A stretch of DNA of 64,000 nucleotides. Source: Doryteuthis pealeii (taxonomy: Eukaryota > Mollusca > Cephalopoda > Myopsida > Loliginidae). Within the stretch, counting starts at the first letter, position 1, and every line of letters begins with the position of its first letter. The position numbers and the translations under genes were made by a program. The notes beneath the pieces were generated by a model. That model saw only the letters and a program-made list of their open reading frames with translations, was not told the DNA's origin and did no database searches. The DNA lies in contig CM042143.1 of assembly GCA_023376005.1 (NCBI GenBank), positions 86,551,551 through 86,615,550 on the forward strand, written 5' to 3'. This document shows, piece by piece, positions 42,890 to 54,125 of this stretch.

Positions 42890-44150
42890 TGTGACCTGAT
42901 TCAGGTTTGGAAGATAGAAAAAGAAAGAAAGAAAAATCGGAAGTTAAAATCTCCCGATTGTTTGGGTCAGAAGTACAGGGCCGCGATCGAAATATGACCT
43001 GATCTAGTTTTGAAATTAGAAGAAAGAAGAATCGGAAATATAACTCGTAGATTTAAAACAGATGGGCGATCCTGAAATGACCTCGAAGTCAAGGCGATGG
43101 TGAGACCATATCAGTAGTAAAATTCAAGTAAACTCCCAGAAGTGAGAGAAGCCGTGGAGTCCTTTGACAGACTCGAGTCTCATGGGAAAAGATAAATCTA
43201 TAGATTACCGGAACATGAAGAACCAGGATTAAAGAGAATCTATTGTTTTTTATGTTTCCCTATGGCTGGAGACTGAGATAAACTCTTGTTGGAAATCGAC
43301 ATTAAATCGAATGTATTTAAAACACATTCAAGTGGAAGAGATACCAGATTGGTGAGTTGAACAAGAGGATTACCCTTCTTGGGTGGGTGGAGCATTCCCA
43401 ATGTTTCATGCTGACCGGAAATAAAATTGTTCCGGTCGGAGTATTATTTAAACTGAGACGATCTTGACGAGAGATCAGAATGAAGCCGGAGAACGGTAGC
43501 TGAGAAGAGGCGAATAGGCATATGAGGCAAACGGGCAGATGAAGTTGTGATCGCTTGAGAATCGGGCTAGTGACAAGATTAACGCAATACTGAGAGCCGA
43601 GAGTGACTGACTTCAGCTAAGACCATTTTGGAACTGTTTTGCACAATACTTTGCACGGGAGCATGAAAAAATCAATAGCAGGCACAACGTGGGGCATTCG
43701 CTAGACTTCCAGCAAATAGAGACCCTGCAATCCGTGTTGATGCAGAAAATCCGATCTTGACGGCCAATTTCGGAGATTCTGTGAGCCCTTTAGCTTGGGA
43801 GGACCGACGGGTTATAGAAAACAACAGTGTAAGTCATAAACTTTGACGGACAAGCCTTAACCCCAAGTTGACCTGGAATGGGGTTCATTGGTTGAGGGAC
43901 GTCACATGACCAGGCTAATCTATGGGAAAGTAGAATTATAGAGATTCAAGTAATGTAAAATAAAAGGATATTTAATCTGACAATGTGAATTTGATATACT
44001 GAAAAAACAAATGTTTACAAATGCATGGGATCATGAGAGAATGTGCACCGTTTCGGGGCCTTCCTCTCAACGGTTTTAACTGCACATCGCCCCCCACCCT
44101 CACTGTTGTGAGGTCCCTCGACCGTATGTAATAGATCGGTCTTCAACTAG
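42890..44150 (+). other. Balanced-composition single-copy stretch, possible LTR/leader
   Basis: Clearly less A+T-rich than its surroundings, with no repeat partner in the window and no long frame. At 43679-43691 CACAACGTGGGGC matches the 3' part of a tRNA-Lys-type primer site (12 of 13 bases), and TATTTAAACTGAGACGATC near 43446 could be a core promoter upstream of it. Together these could be the remains of an LTR retroelement on the + strand, but no second LTR or gag was recognised. A host regulatory or untranslated region is equally possible. Confidence 0.25.
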
Positions 44151-45042
44151 AGCAAATACGGGATAAAATGAACATTAGAAGAAGAATGCGCAAACAGAAC
44201 GCTGTTAGTCAATGTTGGAATTTTTCAAAATATGCGTTATCTGTATTAAAAATAAAATGAATTTTATTTTTAATTTTTAAAAATCAGAAGCATTACAGTA
44301 TATAATAAGACTCCAAAGAGCCTGATGTAAAATTGTATAAAAAGTGTATAATTGTATAAAAAGTGTATATTAAGTATCAAAATTGTTCATAATACACTCC
44401 AACTATTAGATTCAAGTAAGCAAGTATTTCAAAAACAATTGCCAGATGAAACATGAGAGTAAAATCAAAGAATTTATTAATTTTTCTTTGTCCATGTGTT
44501 TCATCTAGCGATTTTATTTTTACAAGTCACTGACAACTTTTGTCTCACCCTAATAAGAGAATCACAAAAAAGAAAAAGAAAGAAAGTGAGAGAGCCAGCA
44601 GTTGTATGATTGATTGGGAGGACAACATTATTAACACTAGAGTCTCTTTCTCTAGTGAGTAGCATCTCACTCTGGATTACAGTCGGATTATTAAATGGGG
44701 GGGAGGGGTAATAAGAGACAAAGAAATAAAAAGAACAAGAAAAAGCTGAAGAGGAAAAAGAAAGAAATAAAGCCAATTTACCAGCAATTAATTTTGATTA
44801 AAACAAATAATGAGGTCAATTTCCATTCTTGCAGGATACGACAAATACCAGGTGTGAAAAGAGGAAAAAAAGAAAGCTAATTTTTTGTATTTACTTTTTT
44901 TAGTTAGTTTTAAATATCATTAAATTCTTCACTTTTAACTCGAGAAAACAAGAGAATTCATATTTATAGAATGTAATTTTATCACAAATGAAACTCATTA
45001 CTTTTATAACATACTAGCTGAATGTCCCTAGACTTACTCAGG
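44151..45042. other. Unassigned A+T-rich DNA
   Basis: A small tandem of AAAAAGTGTATAATTGTAT near 44337-44370. A/G tract near 44730-44775. Confidence 0.4.

Positions 45043-45077
<35 letters not shown>
45043..45077. repeat. (TA)n microsatellite
   Basis: TA run directly before a SINE B tail. Confidence 0.93.
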
Positions 45078-45083
<6 letters not shown>

Positions 45084-45245
45084 CCCCTGGGAAAGGTATG
45101 AATCCAACTATTTCCCCTCCAGCTATGGGTAAATAGTAGGGCAGGCTGGGCAACTAGTCTAAAAGGAAAACTGAATGCAGACCTGTTGAACTCCATTTAA
45201 AAATTGGTCTTGTGTCGCATCTTGCTCATGGGGGAGGGTATAAGC
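45078..45245 (+). repeat. SINE B, tail half
   Basis: AATACCCCTGGGAAAGGTATG, CTATGGGTAAATAGTAGGGC, CTTGTGTCGCATCTTGCTC. The head is replaced by the (TA)n run. Confidence 0.8.
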
Positions 45246-45331
45246 AGGTAAGGGTTTGGTTTTTCTTTTCAATGCCCACTGTTTTTACCACTACTCTCCA
45301 ATTTCTTAGATGTATGCACTAATCATCACCA

Positions 45332-45601
45332 TCAAGTTTTGCTGCTGCTGCATGGTGCTGTCTCAGGAAGTATTGAGTCACTTCCCGAGAGGCAAGTGTC
45401 CCTGGAAACTGCATTGCTGGCACCCTGGCGCCAGGTTGTATTAGGGATTTTTATGAGTAGTAAGTACCCCAATCCTACTACTATTGGTATGGATGGCCAT
45501 TGGCTCTCCTGAAATTCATCAGCCCTTTGACAGCTCTTGTTTTTAGTAATGCTGAGTATCAACACACACACACACACACATGTGCGCACGCACACGCACA
45601 C
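45332..45601 (-). other. Unassigned 89-codon open frame
   Basis: Minus-strand frame with mixed composition (SCQRADEFQESQWPSIPIVV). No family recognised; the opposite strand is also largely open. It may be part of a repeat not otherwise present here. Confidence 0.15.
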
Positions 45602-45906
45602 ACCTCACCAGACAAGCCAAGGTGCCTGATAGGGGTGCCAATTTAGTAACCAACAACCGGACCATTTTATCTAAAATTATATCATTCAGTCTTTATAAAA
45701 ACTTTATGAAAAACATGGATTTTCATGAACTAGGAATTATTGACAGAATTGAACCATTAGATGTCTGATATATACGTATTTGATTGAAATAATGCTGCTG
45801 ACATGATCGAAGAATAAATATTCAGAATAAAATCATCTTGATAGTGTATTATTGATCCAATTTGGTTTTGGAAGTCACTATGTCAGCACTTGAAAACCTT
45901 TGATCA

Positions 45907-45937
<31 letters not shown>

Positions 45938-45946
45938 AAATTGGAT

Positions 45947-45990
45947 CTGAATAAGATGTTACATTGGATCCAACGTAACATCTTATTCAG
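45947..45990. repeat. Perfect hairpin, 16-bp stem
   Basis: CTGAATAAGATGTTAC pairs with GTAACATCTTATTCAG across a 12-base loop. No T run follows on either strand, and its role is unknown. Confidence 0.85.
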
Positions 45991-46574
45991 TGAACACACG
46001 TGCAATCGGCTGCAATTAATCGGTACCTCAATTAATTCAGTGGATTTAACCCTGATGATCCTTATGGTGAAACTCGAGTAGGTTTCTTTTATATCCATTT
46101 TTTATAATAAATTTGCTCTACTCCGTATTGAGCACTTTGTATTTGTTATATCGCTGACTTAACCCCTGAATTTTGCACCTTCAATGATTGTGCCCATTTT
46201 TTATCTTTATAATAAATATATATATATATATATATTATTTCTCATACATATCCATCAAATGAACTTCATTTTACACTGACGTACACTGACTAGAATCCTT
46301 GACTTCTAAATTAAATTCATTCAACTCGTAACTCAATTTCCTTGTATATCAAATCAATTTTACCCATTGGAATGAACTGAAATACTATTAATCTGTTCCA
46401 GCATCCAAAAAAACACCCTAATTTTCTATTTTGTTAATTTTTATAAAACCATAAAATATATAATGTAATGAATTATGTGTTGTAATATGTTTTAAAGTTT
46501 CATCTTTTCATAAATAATATTTTTCCTTGGTGTAATAAATTTGGAAAACTTAAATGTTTTTAGTGAATTATTAA
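45991..46574. other. Unassigned A+T-rich DNA
   Basis: No supported feature. Confidence 0.4.
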
Positions 46575-46831
46575 TGGGCAGGGTTGGCTCAGTCAGTAGA
46601 GCGTTCGGATAAAAACCACAAGGTTCCTAGTTCGATACCTGCCCTCGCCAACTCAGCATATGAGTAGCACAGGGATCTGTGCGGTAAAGTAAGGAGCTGA
46701 TGGTAGGTGTGGCGCTCCACCTCAGATGCTAAAATAATCTCTTTGGTATAGCGCTAGTGAAAAGGGGATAGACTCCCTCGCTGCATGGCTGATACTGACA
46801 TTAGGTCGTCCCGACGACTTTACTTACTTAT
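46575..46831 (+). repeat. SINE A, full length, best tail
   Basis: A box TTGGCTCAGTCAGTAGAGCG, B box GGTTCCTAGTTCGATACCTG, full body, ending GTCGTCCCGACGACTTTAC then TTACTTA. GTCGTC...GACGAC forms a small hairpin just before the tail. Confidence 0.9.
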
Positions 46832-46930
46832 TAATGTAAGTGTATCTGAAGTTTGCACATATCTCAAATTTTAGCTCTCAACACAAAGCTAAAAATCAAC
46901 TGAGTGACAGCACGTATTGTATAAAAAAAA

Positions 46931-46993
46931 GATTTGGCATTAAATAACCCAGAAGGGTTGATATGCCATTAAACACCAGCCAGCCAGCCAGCC
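46931..46993 (-). repeat. Repeat D, inverted 5' fragment
   Basis: TTGGCATTAAATAACCC, GGTTGATATGCC, then (CCAG)n. Confidence 0.7.
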
Positions 46994-47560
46994 TTACTTT
47001 ATGCTAATGTGAAGAGCCACATTTCTAAAAGGACAGCACTTTTTATCCTTTTAGCAATAAGCATATGTGTATGGCTCTTCAATGGAGAAAAGGGTATGGA
47101 CTCTTGGAAAAGAATTATTTCTTTATGAAATCTCCTGTCTCCCATCTCAAAGAAAAATGCAACAAATTCGTGTGTGTGTGTGGGGGGGGGTGAATGAATT
47201 GTTAGCATAATGAAAGATGTTGGGAGGTTTTTTTGTTTTTGTTTTTTACTGTGTGTGGTGGTGGTGGTGGTGGGGGGGCTAACGTGCACAATATAAAAAC
47301 CAATAAAATTCTTTCAGAAAGAATAATGATTAAAAAGACATGTATTTATTTTTGATAAATGACATTGAAGACAGGGGTGCTGCTACTGATGTTTTGCAGA
47401 AGACTGTCAGGAGTAGCAGATGGTAAAGAGCAAGGTGGACTAAAAAAATAGTCACGTTAACAAATAGAAAACACAAACCGAGGCTTACAAGAAAAATATT
47501 TTCAGACTGTTTGGAACCAAGACGGTATTAAAGCTAATGGACAAACACCTTATGAGATAG
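46994..47560. other. Unassigned DNA
   Basis: G-rich simple runs near 47171-47190 and (GGT)n near 47256-47277. Confidence 0.4.
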
Positions 47561-47945
47561 AAAAAAAATGATGAGAGAGTGGGGGGGGGGTAGAGAGATG
47601 AGATAGAGGAGGAGAGGGATAGAGAGAGATGAGATAGAGGAGGAGATAGATAGAGAGAGATGAGATAGAGGAGGAGAGGGATAGAGAGAGATGATATAGA
47701 GATGAGATGGGGGATAGAGAGAGATGGATAGAGATGAGATGGGGGAGATAGAGAGAGATGAGATAGAGGAGGAGAGAGATAGAGAGAGATGATAGAAAAA
47801 TGATGAGAGATAGAGAGAGGGGGGGATAGAGAGAGGAGACCGAAAAATGATGAGAGAGAGAGAGATGAGATAGAAAAATGATGTGAGACGAGAAAGGGTG
47901 AGAGAGATAGGGGTGAGAGAAAGGGAGGAGAGAGAGAGAGAGACT
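47561..47945 (+). repeat. (GA)n-rich tract with longer periodicity
   Basis: AGAGATGAGATAGAGGAGGAGA units repeated irregularly over ~385 bp. A further GA tract is at 48315-48385. The Ser/Leu-rich minus-strand frame is a by-product. Confidence 0.92.
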
Positions 47946-48314
47946 GAAAGAGACAATGCTTTATTCCTAAAGTACATCAATATTACCAGACCACACATGA
48001 AATTACAAATACGCAAACAGAAGTCTCAAATACTAAATAATATAAAATGTAATTCAATGTTTAAAAGCAAAAAGTGGGGGGGGGGGGCAAGAGTCACAGT
48101 ATGTTAATATTCCGAAGAAAAATAAACATTCATGACAACCAAATCAACACGGTTGTTGGATAATTGGACAAGATTTTGGCAAACACACACTTGGAATCTA
48201 AGTTAATTCTATAAATCAGGCAAATACTGAGTTAATTCACTAATTAACTTGGGATTTTTATTTTTGGCAACGGCATTCACCAAGCAAAGGAAAATTATCA
48301 CTGACCAGATTTGG
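47946..48314. other. Unassigned DNA
   Basis: A G run near 48077. No other feature. Confidence 0.4.
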
Positions 48315-48385
48315 TGGAGAGAGGGGGAGGGGAGAGAGAGGGAGAGAGGGGAGGGAGAGGAGAGAGAGAGGCAGAAGGGAGGGAA

Positions 48386-48830
48386 AAAAAGATTTCATTG
48401 ACTTAGGGGTAGGGATTTACACATTTATCAACACAGATTATAATTTGTCTTTTATAAATTGGCATAACAACAAATTGCTTTGTAGTTTATACAAGTCAAA
48501 TAAATGACAAAAAGGTTGAAAGTGGTTAAGTTTGAATTTAATTATTATGGCAAGAAAAGCAGAAAATCATCTTACACTTAATTTGCGATTAAGGAGGATC
48601 ATTCTATTAGTATGACAGAATGAGGTCAAGGATTTTTTTTCTTTTTTTTTGATATAAAAATGGTCAGCCAGATACAGTGTTCTAGAGCTTGGCAACAGTT
48701 CCGGCATGAGGCTACTACCTGATCTGGGGTAATCACAATACTTTTATTTTTTTCACCCCCTCCTCATTATTATGACATTCTTGGGTTCTCTAATGTAGTT
48801 CTTCTTCCTGTGGTAATCCTCTGATGAGAC
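48386..48830. other. Unassigned DNA
   Basis: TTGATATAAAAATGGTCAGCCAGATACAGTGTTCT near 48650-48684 recurs as a diverged copy near 49437-49472. Role unknown. Confidence 0.35.
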
Positions 48831-48835
48831 TCAGG

Positions 48836-49367
48836 TGAAAACAAACATTTTTGTTAAAGATGAATCCGTTTATGATTTCAATTCTAAAGTCAAGGTTTAC
48901 ATAATATATGGTGTGGTTAATTTGCATACTGGTTTTAATTTAACAAAATCGGGTTTAATAAATAATTACTTGGTGTTATTGATCTCTGTTATCATTGTTT
49001 TATTCTCCAACATATTAATATCAATACTATGAATGATTTTATGTAGAAACCAAATAAAATATAATCAAAATAAGCGTAATCCTTTTTATATGCATTCTTA
49101 TTTAATTTTGTTAGTCTTTCTAATTTAATATATTTCATTATATTAAAACTTAAATACTTACATCCAGTGAAGGGTGCATATTCTTGCTAGTTTCCCTAAA
49201 GGGGGATTTCTGTTATCTGTAGTGGTGTGACGATGAACTAGACTTTTCTCTTTACTGCCAATCTCAACATCACAAGTGTTCTTAATTTTGTTAGTCTTTC
49301 TAATTTAATATATTTCATTATATTAAAACTTAAATACTTATGCTTGGAGGGCGCATATTCTTGCTAG
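48836..49367 (+). mobile_element. Helitron H1, 5'-truncated, doubled 3' end
   Basis: Internal text (GGTTAATTTGCATACTGG) matches 39522-40138. A first 3' end lies at 49187-49190 (CTTGCTAG|T after GTGAAGGGTGC). About 90 bp later the last ~85 bp of the element (TTTTGTTAGTCTTTCTAAT onward) is repeated and ends at 49364-49367 (GGAGGGCGC, CTTGCTAG|T). Confidence 0.78.
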
Positions 49368-49965
49368 TTTCTTTAAATTTTTTATAGTTTTATCAGGGCA
49401 TCTGGGGGCCCCTCTAGTCTCTGTCTTTTTTTTTTTAATATAAAAATGGTCAACCAGTTACAGTGTTCTGGAGGAGTTAGGGCGGGGGGACATGCAGGTT
49501 ATTAATTTTCTTGCTTAAAATCAACTTGGATTAAGCTCTCCAATTAAAAACAAAATATACATAAAATTTAAAAAAAAAAAAATAGTTTCTTAACTTTGTA
49601 CAAAGAAAAGATAGTGAAATAAATCCATTCTTTAAATGACAAGTAAAATAATTCCAATCAGGATTAACCTCTTCCCCATACACAATTGATGTTATCTCTC
49701 TTTGATTCATTAATAATTTCTTTGTATCAAATTACATTGCATATTTTGAGATCTTCATTATAACTTAAACCTTTAAATCCTTAGCTCATTGGCCTTCAAA
49801 TAGCAGAGCTCAGAAAAAGAAAAAAAAATCCTATTATTCCTTAAAAGAAGAAAGGCTGTGAATGATAGCAAGGTTGAACCTTTTATTATTCTTATTATTG
49901 TGTTTTTACTTCTATTACTTGATGCAATCTTCTGATCCCAAAAGATCAGACTTATGGTAGCTATT
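49368..49965. other. Unassigned A+T-rich DNA
   Basis: No supported feature beyond the short repeat noted at 48386. Confidence 0.4.
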
Positions 49966-49969
49966 TATC

Positions 49970-50107
49970 CAATCCATTTGCTATGGGTAAAATGTGATAC
50001 AAGGTCAAAAGTGTGGGTCATCTAGCATGGATCAAATTCGCTACTCAGTAGTAATGGATCTGCAAGTTTAACTTTAATATATTACACCATAACGGTATAA
50101 GAATTAA
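49970..50107 (-). repeat. tRNA-like unit C, longer variant
   Basis: Complement of the 7107-7255 unit: GATCCATTACTACTGAG and TTACACCATAACGG (A-box side). Confidence 0.6.
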
Positions 50108-50109
50108 AT

Positions 50110-50635
50110 GTGGTTTTGGCTTTAGTGGCTAAAACTACTTTTAATAATACATTAGGAGACTTCGGAGAAACCTCCAAACATAAGTGAATATATATGTAAC
50201 AAAATCCAACAAAGAGGTACGTAACAAAATACAGACTTTATTGTCTGAGCCTATGTAACATAAAACACAAATACAAAACAGGACTAACATCCTAAAAAAG
50301 AAAGAGTTCTTGTAGAGTTAAACTTGAGGTTACTAAATGTAGAATAGAAGAGTCACTGACTGTATATGTGCCACGTGGTTAGGGTCTAGAAAGGGCTACG
50401 TACATATACGGGTACTAGCCAATAGTTAGAGGGCATGCCCCCCCCCCGGCCTTAATGGACAGAGACAACTTGTTTAGTGCATCCTTGTGGATGCCAGATG
50501 AAAGAGAAGCAGATAGTTTCCCGGGGTGAGTTTAAATAGCCAGGTAGTAATGCCATCTAGTGGAAAGTCCTGGTAGCAAGGAAGATAACCCTTTTCTACT
50601 CAACTCCATCCCAAAAAGGGAAGACAATCGCTACA
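50110..50635 (-). repeat. LTR-like dispersed repeat, inverted copy
   Basis: Matches 5364-5880 in reverse. The right edge GACAATCGCTACA is the complement of TGTAGCGATTGTC, and the poly(A)-like CTTTATTGTCTGAGCC is retained. No target duplication seen. Confidence 0.6.
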
Positions 50636-50795
50636 ATGGTATGCCCTGATCAAGCTTATGGTATATGACAAAATAGTGCTCAGTCTGATATAGCTTTAAA
50701 GAGTTAAAAAGGAAACTGAATATTTTAAAATTAAATATTCAAGAAGTAACATACTAGCATAACATTTGTGAACTATGGAGTCCCATTAAATCTGA

Positions 50796-50826
<31 letters not shown>

Positions 50827-50859
50827 TAATAAATAATGATGATGATGATATCTTTTCAG

Positions 50860-51480
50860 CTAGTATATTAGGTTTAAGACCTGTCAGCTGTGTCTTATGG
50901 AGTCCCATTAAATCTGAATAATGATAATGAATGATGATGATGATAATATCTTTTCAGCTAGTATATTAGGTCTAAGACCTGTCAGCTGTGTCTTATCTTT
51001 AAAACATTTTATTTCCACTGAATATTTATATTCTTTCCACAATTTATCTAACTTTACCTTAAAAGAATTCAAAGATGGAGCATTCACTACTGATAATGGT
51101 AGTTTATTCCATGAATCTACTACCTGTTACTGAAATAATTTTGTTTTACATTTGTTTTGCAAATTTATTTTCAAAGTTTGAATTTATGACCCTTGGTATT
51201 GATTATTTGAGCAATTTTAATAGATTAAAATTTGTTGAATAAAATTCATGAGTATATTTATAGGCTTCAATCATATTTCCTCTGGTCTGTCGATAAGTTA
51301 AACTTGGTAACCCTTTCTTCATATAAAAGTTTTTTTTTTTTTAAAATCATTCATTACTTTAGTAGGTCTCCTCTGTACTCCTTCAATGAGTTTTATGTCC
51401 TTGATTAATCTTGGACTCCAAATCACATTAGCAAATTGCAAAATGAGGTCTCACCAATGCAATGAATAAATTTTTCAACA
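50860..51480 (-). pseudogene. CR1/L2-like LINE, 3' end
   Basis: Minus-strand text in several frames matches the end of a non-LTR reverse transcriptase: LVRPHFAI, VIWSPRLIKDIKLIEGVQRR, then VVDSWNKLPLSVVNAPSLNS and FKVKLDKLWKEYKYS. These correspond to the LVRPxLEYAxxxW and VVxxWNxLPxxVVxAxSxxxFKxxLD patterns of CR1-like ends. The element stops in LTGLRPNILAEKI followed by an (ATC)n/(ATT)n tail. Frames are broken. The last ~80 bp, with tail, is present twice (50,862-50,895 and 50,942-51,000). Confidence 0.78.
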
Positions 51481-52009
51481 TTTCCTTATCCATGTATTCA
51501 TATGACCTACATATTAATCCTAATATCTTGTTTGCTTTATTTACTTGTATTACTAAATGTTTGGAAAATTTTAGTTCAGAGTCCATATTCAGTGCAAGAT
51601 CTTTTTATAATTCTGTACTTTTTTAGTAATTCCCTTTCATTAGAGAATTTTTTTCTTATTTTTATTTCTTCCGACATATCCTTGACTCCAAACCACATTA
51701 GCAAATTTCAATGAAAATAAACAAATGTCCTCTGTCATAAAGATATCTTTATTTTTTATAGTTTTATCAGGGCATTTGGGGGGAGCTCTAGTCTTGGGAG
51801 CCCTGGGCTTTAGTCTATACTAGCCCAGATGTAAATCTGACACTGGACAGGATGCATAGAAATTGGTGATTGACAATCTGAAATTGGTTGCAGTAAATCC
51901 TAACATTAGCATAAAATCCACAGAAATCAAATGCATTAAATGTTTAAGAATAAAAAAAGAAAAGCAATTACACATATTAGTGGTGGCACAAAATCCCCTA
52001 CTTAGAAAT
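51481..52009. other. Unassigned; may hold more of the LINE
   Basis: A second CTTGACTCCAAACCACATTAGC near 51682 repeats text from 51411. Not resolvable further. Confidence 0.35.
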
Positions 52010-52470
52010 TAGAAGCAGAGCACACATTGACCCAATTGAGACCATCCTATCGCAACGCCAACTGCGATGGTTGTGTCACACCATCCACATGCCTGCAGAC
52101 AGACTCCTTCGTAAACTACTTTACAGAGAACTCACTGATAGCACGCAGAGGACAGGAGCCCCCCCAAAAAGTGATTCAAAGACCATATTAAGACAACACT
52201 GAAGAAATGTAACATTACACCTTCAAACGTGGAAGACAGGGTTGGCGAGATGCCAGCCGCACAGGAGCTAACCAGCTCAATAATGAGATAAACAGGACTG
52301 CAGAGCGGCAATGACTTCATCATCATGAACAACCAAATGTAGATGGGAATTTCCCCTGAAATGTGTGTGACCGCATCTGCAAATCCAGAATTGGACTAAT
52401 GAGCCACCATAGGGTCCACAAATGAAGACATGGAGTGATGTCATTGTTGTCTGCGACGGACTTCGAAAAG
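52010..52470 (+). pseudogene. Non-LTR retrotransposon, C-terminal region
   Basis: A + frame reads RAHIDPIETILSQRQLRWLC, then MPADRLLRKLLYRELTDSTQ, matching the region after the reverse transcriptase in I/RTE-type LINEs (the QLRWxGHVxRMxDxRLPKxLLYxEL pattern). Later pieces (NVTLHLQTWKTGLARC; RIGLMSHHRVHK-like text with C..C upstream) suggest the C-terminal CCHH motif. Stops and shifts are present. The RT and endonuclease are absent. Confidence 0.75.
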
Positions 52471-53858
52471 AAAAAGAAAGAATATTGTCTATTTTGACAG
52501 GATTTTTAAAAACATTTCATCTGATAGAGTTCAATGGCGAGAGAGGGAGGGAGTAAAGGGAATTTGCTTTTGTCAGATTGAATTTGCTTACATTCAATTT
52601 CATCCTTGGGAGAATTTTGAAGTTTCACTTTGCCAAACCAATCACAATTCCTTGAGGCCCTAAGGGGTTAAGAATCTCCTTCATTAAATCTACGCTAACA
52701 TCTTCATGGGGGAGGGTTTTTTTATAATTTTTTTAAATGTCAAAAACTGAAAAGCCTGGAGATAGCAAACAAAAGTAACAATACCATTGGCCAATGCAAG
52801 AAAGGTCATTGAAAAAATCCTTAAGATCTGAAGTTAATATCAGAGCGGCACCTTTTCATACCAAAACTACAATATACAATTTTCTCACAAAAGGTCACTT
52901 ATTTACAGAAGAAAAATATAACCAAAACTAAATAAATAAATAACATCCTTCCTCACTCCCCACCAAAAAATGGTATATAACATTGCATGCAGTTGTTGTA
53001 AAAGAAATCAACCTTAACAGACACTAGAGAAGCATTATCTAAAGTGAACTATCTAAAACATGAAAGAATATGCAAGAAGTTGAGATCCACTTTAAAACCA
53101 TAATGGGATGATCATAAAATAAAATAAGCATATTTCTCATAGATTTAATGCATAAGCAAAAAAAAAAAAAAAAAAAAATTATTGAATGGGGGGGGTTTAT
53201 AATTTTCCAACTGCAAAAGTCTGACAAAGTCTTTCCAACTACAACAATATTACAGCAGTCTTAGTCTTTGATGTTCTACAAACAAATTTTGTGAGTCCAT
53301 AAGCGTCTCTCACTTGTACAGAATTGGAATAGTCTGTCAACCTTCACTGCGTACCACATTAAATAAAGCATTTGGTCAAACTCCATCCGAGTGATTCAAT
53401 TCAAAGCTTCCAACATCCCAGCCCTTCACACCATGACAAAACCAACAGCTGCCTACACAAAATCTTAACACTGAATATGCATTCAGTACATAGCAGTCAG
53501 AAACACGAGGCAATGATGACACTTCAAATTGGGTAAATGTCTATTGTTACAATTATAAAACTATATGGTGATTGAGTGCTCAGAACAATGAATTTCAGTC
53601 ATAAAAGTCTCAAAATTTAAATCTGTAATTTGGTACTTAAATGGCATAACAAAGATCAAAGGACTGATTCCTGTTTTTTTTTTTCTTTCTTTCTTAAGGG
53701 TATAAGATGACAGGCATACTCAGTTCTGTAGCTTTGTTAGGCTATGGTGTTCTAGTTGAGAGAGGAAAAAGAAACAAGTCCTGAGTAACTTATAAGACCT
53801 TTGTATGAAGAAAACTGAAAATGTATTACTTGGAAATAGTTTGTACAGACATACACAA

Positions 53859-53898
<40 letters not shown>

Positions 53899-54060
53899 CC
53901 AAAAGTCCAGAGAAAAAATCTTCCTTACGACATAGGAGTTTTTTTAAACAAGCTGTCGCAGTTTGAGAGCTCAATGTGTGCTCTTATTGTTAGAGTCACA
54001 GAGCAAATTTATAAGTAAAGAAATAACAAAAGCCTAAGAGATTTTGCATTATAGCCTATT
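52471..54060. other. Long unassigned stretch, few repeats
   Basis: No SINE, D or Helitron copy seen. (TA)n near 53862-53895 and an A run near 53158-53178. It may be single-copy host DNA. Confidence 0.4.
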
Positions 54061-54078
54061 TCGGGGAGCTTAGACAAA

Positions 54079-54125
54079 GTGTCTAATTCTCCCAGCTCAT
54101 CAGATGAGCTGGGAGAATTAGACAC
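54079..54125. repeat. Perfect hairpin, 22-bp stem
   Basis: GTGTCTAATTCTCCCAGCTCAT pairs fully with its complement across a 3-base loop (CAG). No poly-T terminator follows. Confidence 0.9.

Noticed and set aside
46575..46650. Functional tRNA genes (tRNA-Ile-like heads and others)
   Set aside because: All are heads of SINE A, B or C followed by SINE bodies. Acceptor and anticodon arms do not pair well and the copies diverge from each other.
47534..48016. Ser/Leu-rich 160-codon frame
   Set aside because: Antisense of a (GA)n tract.
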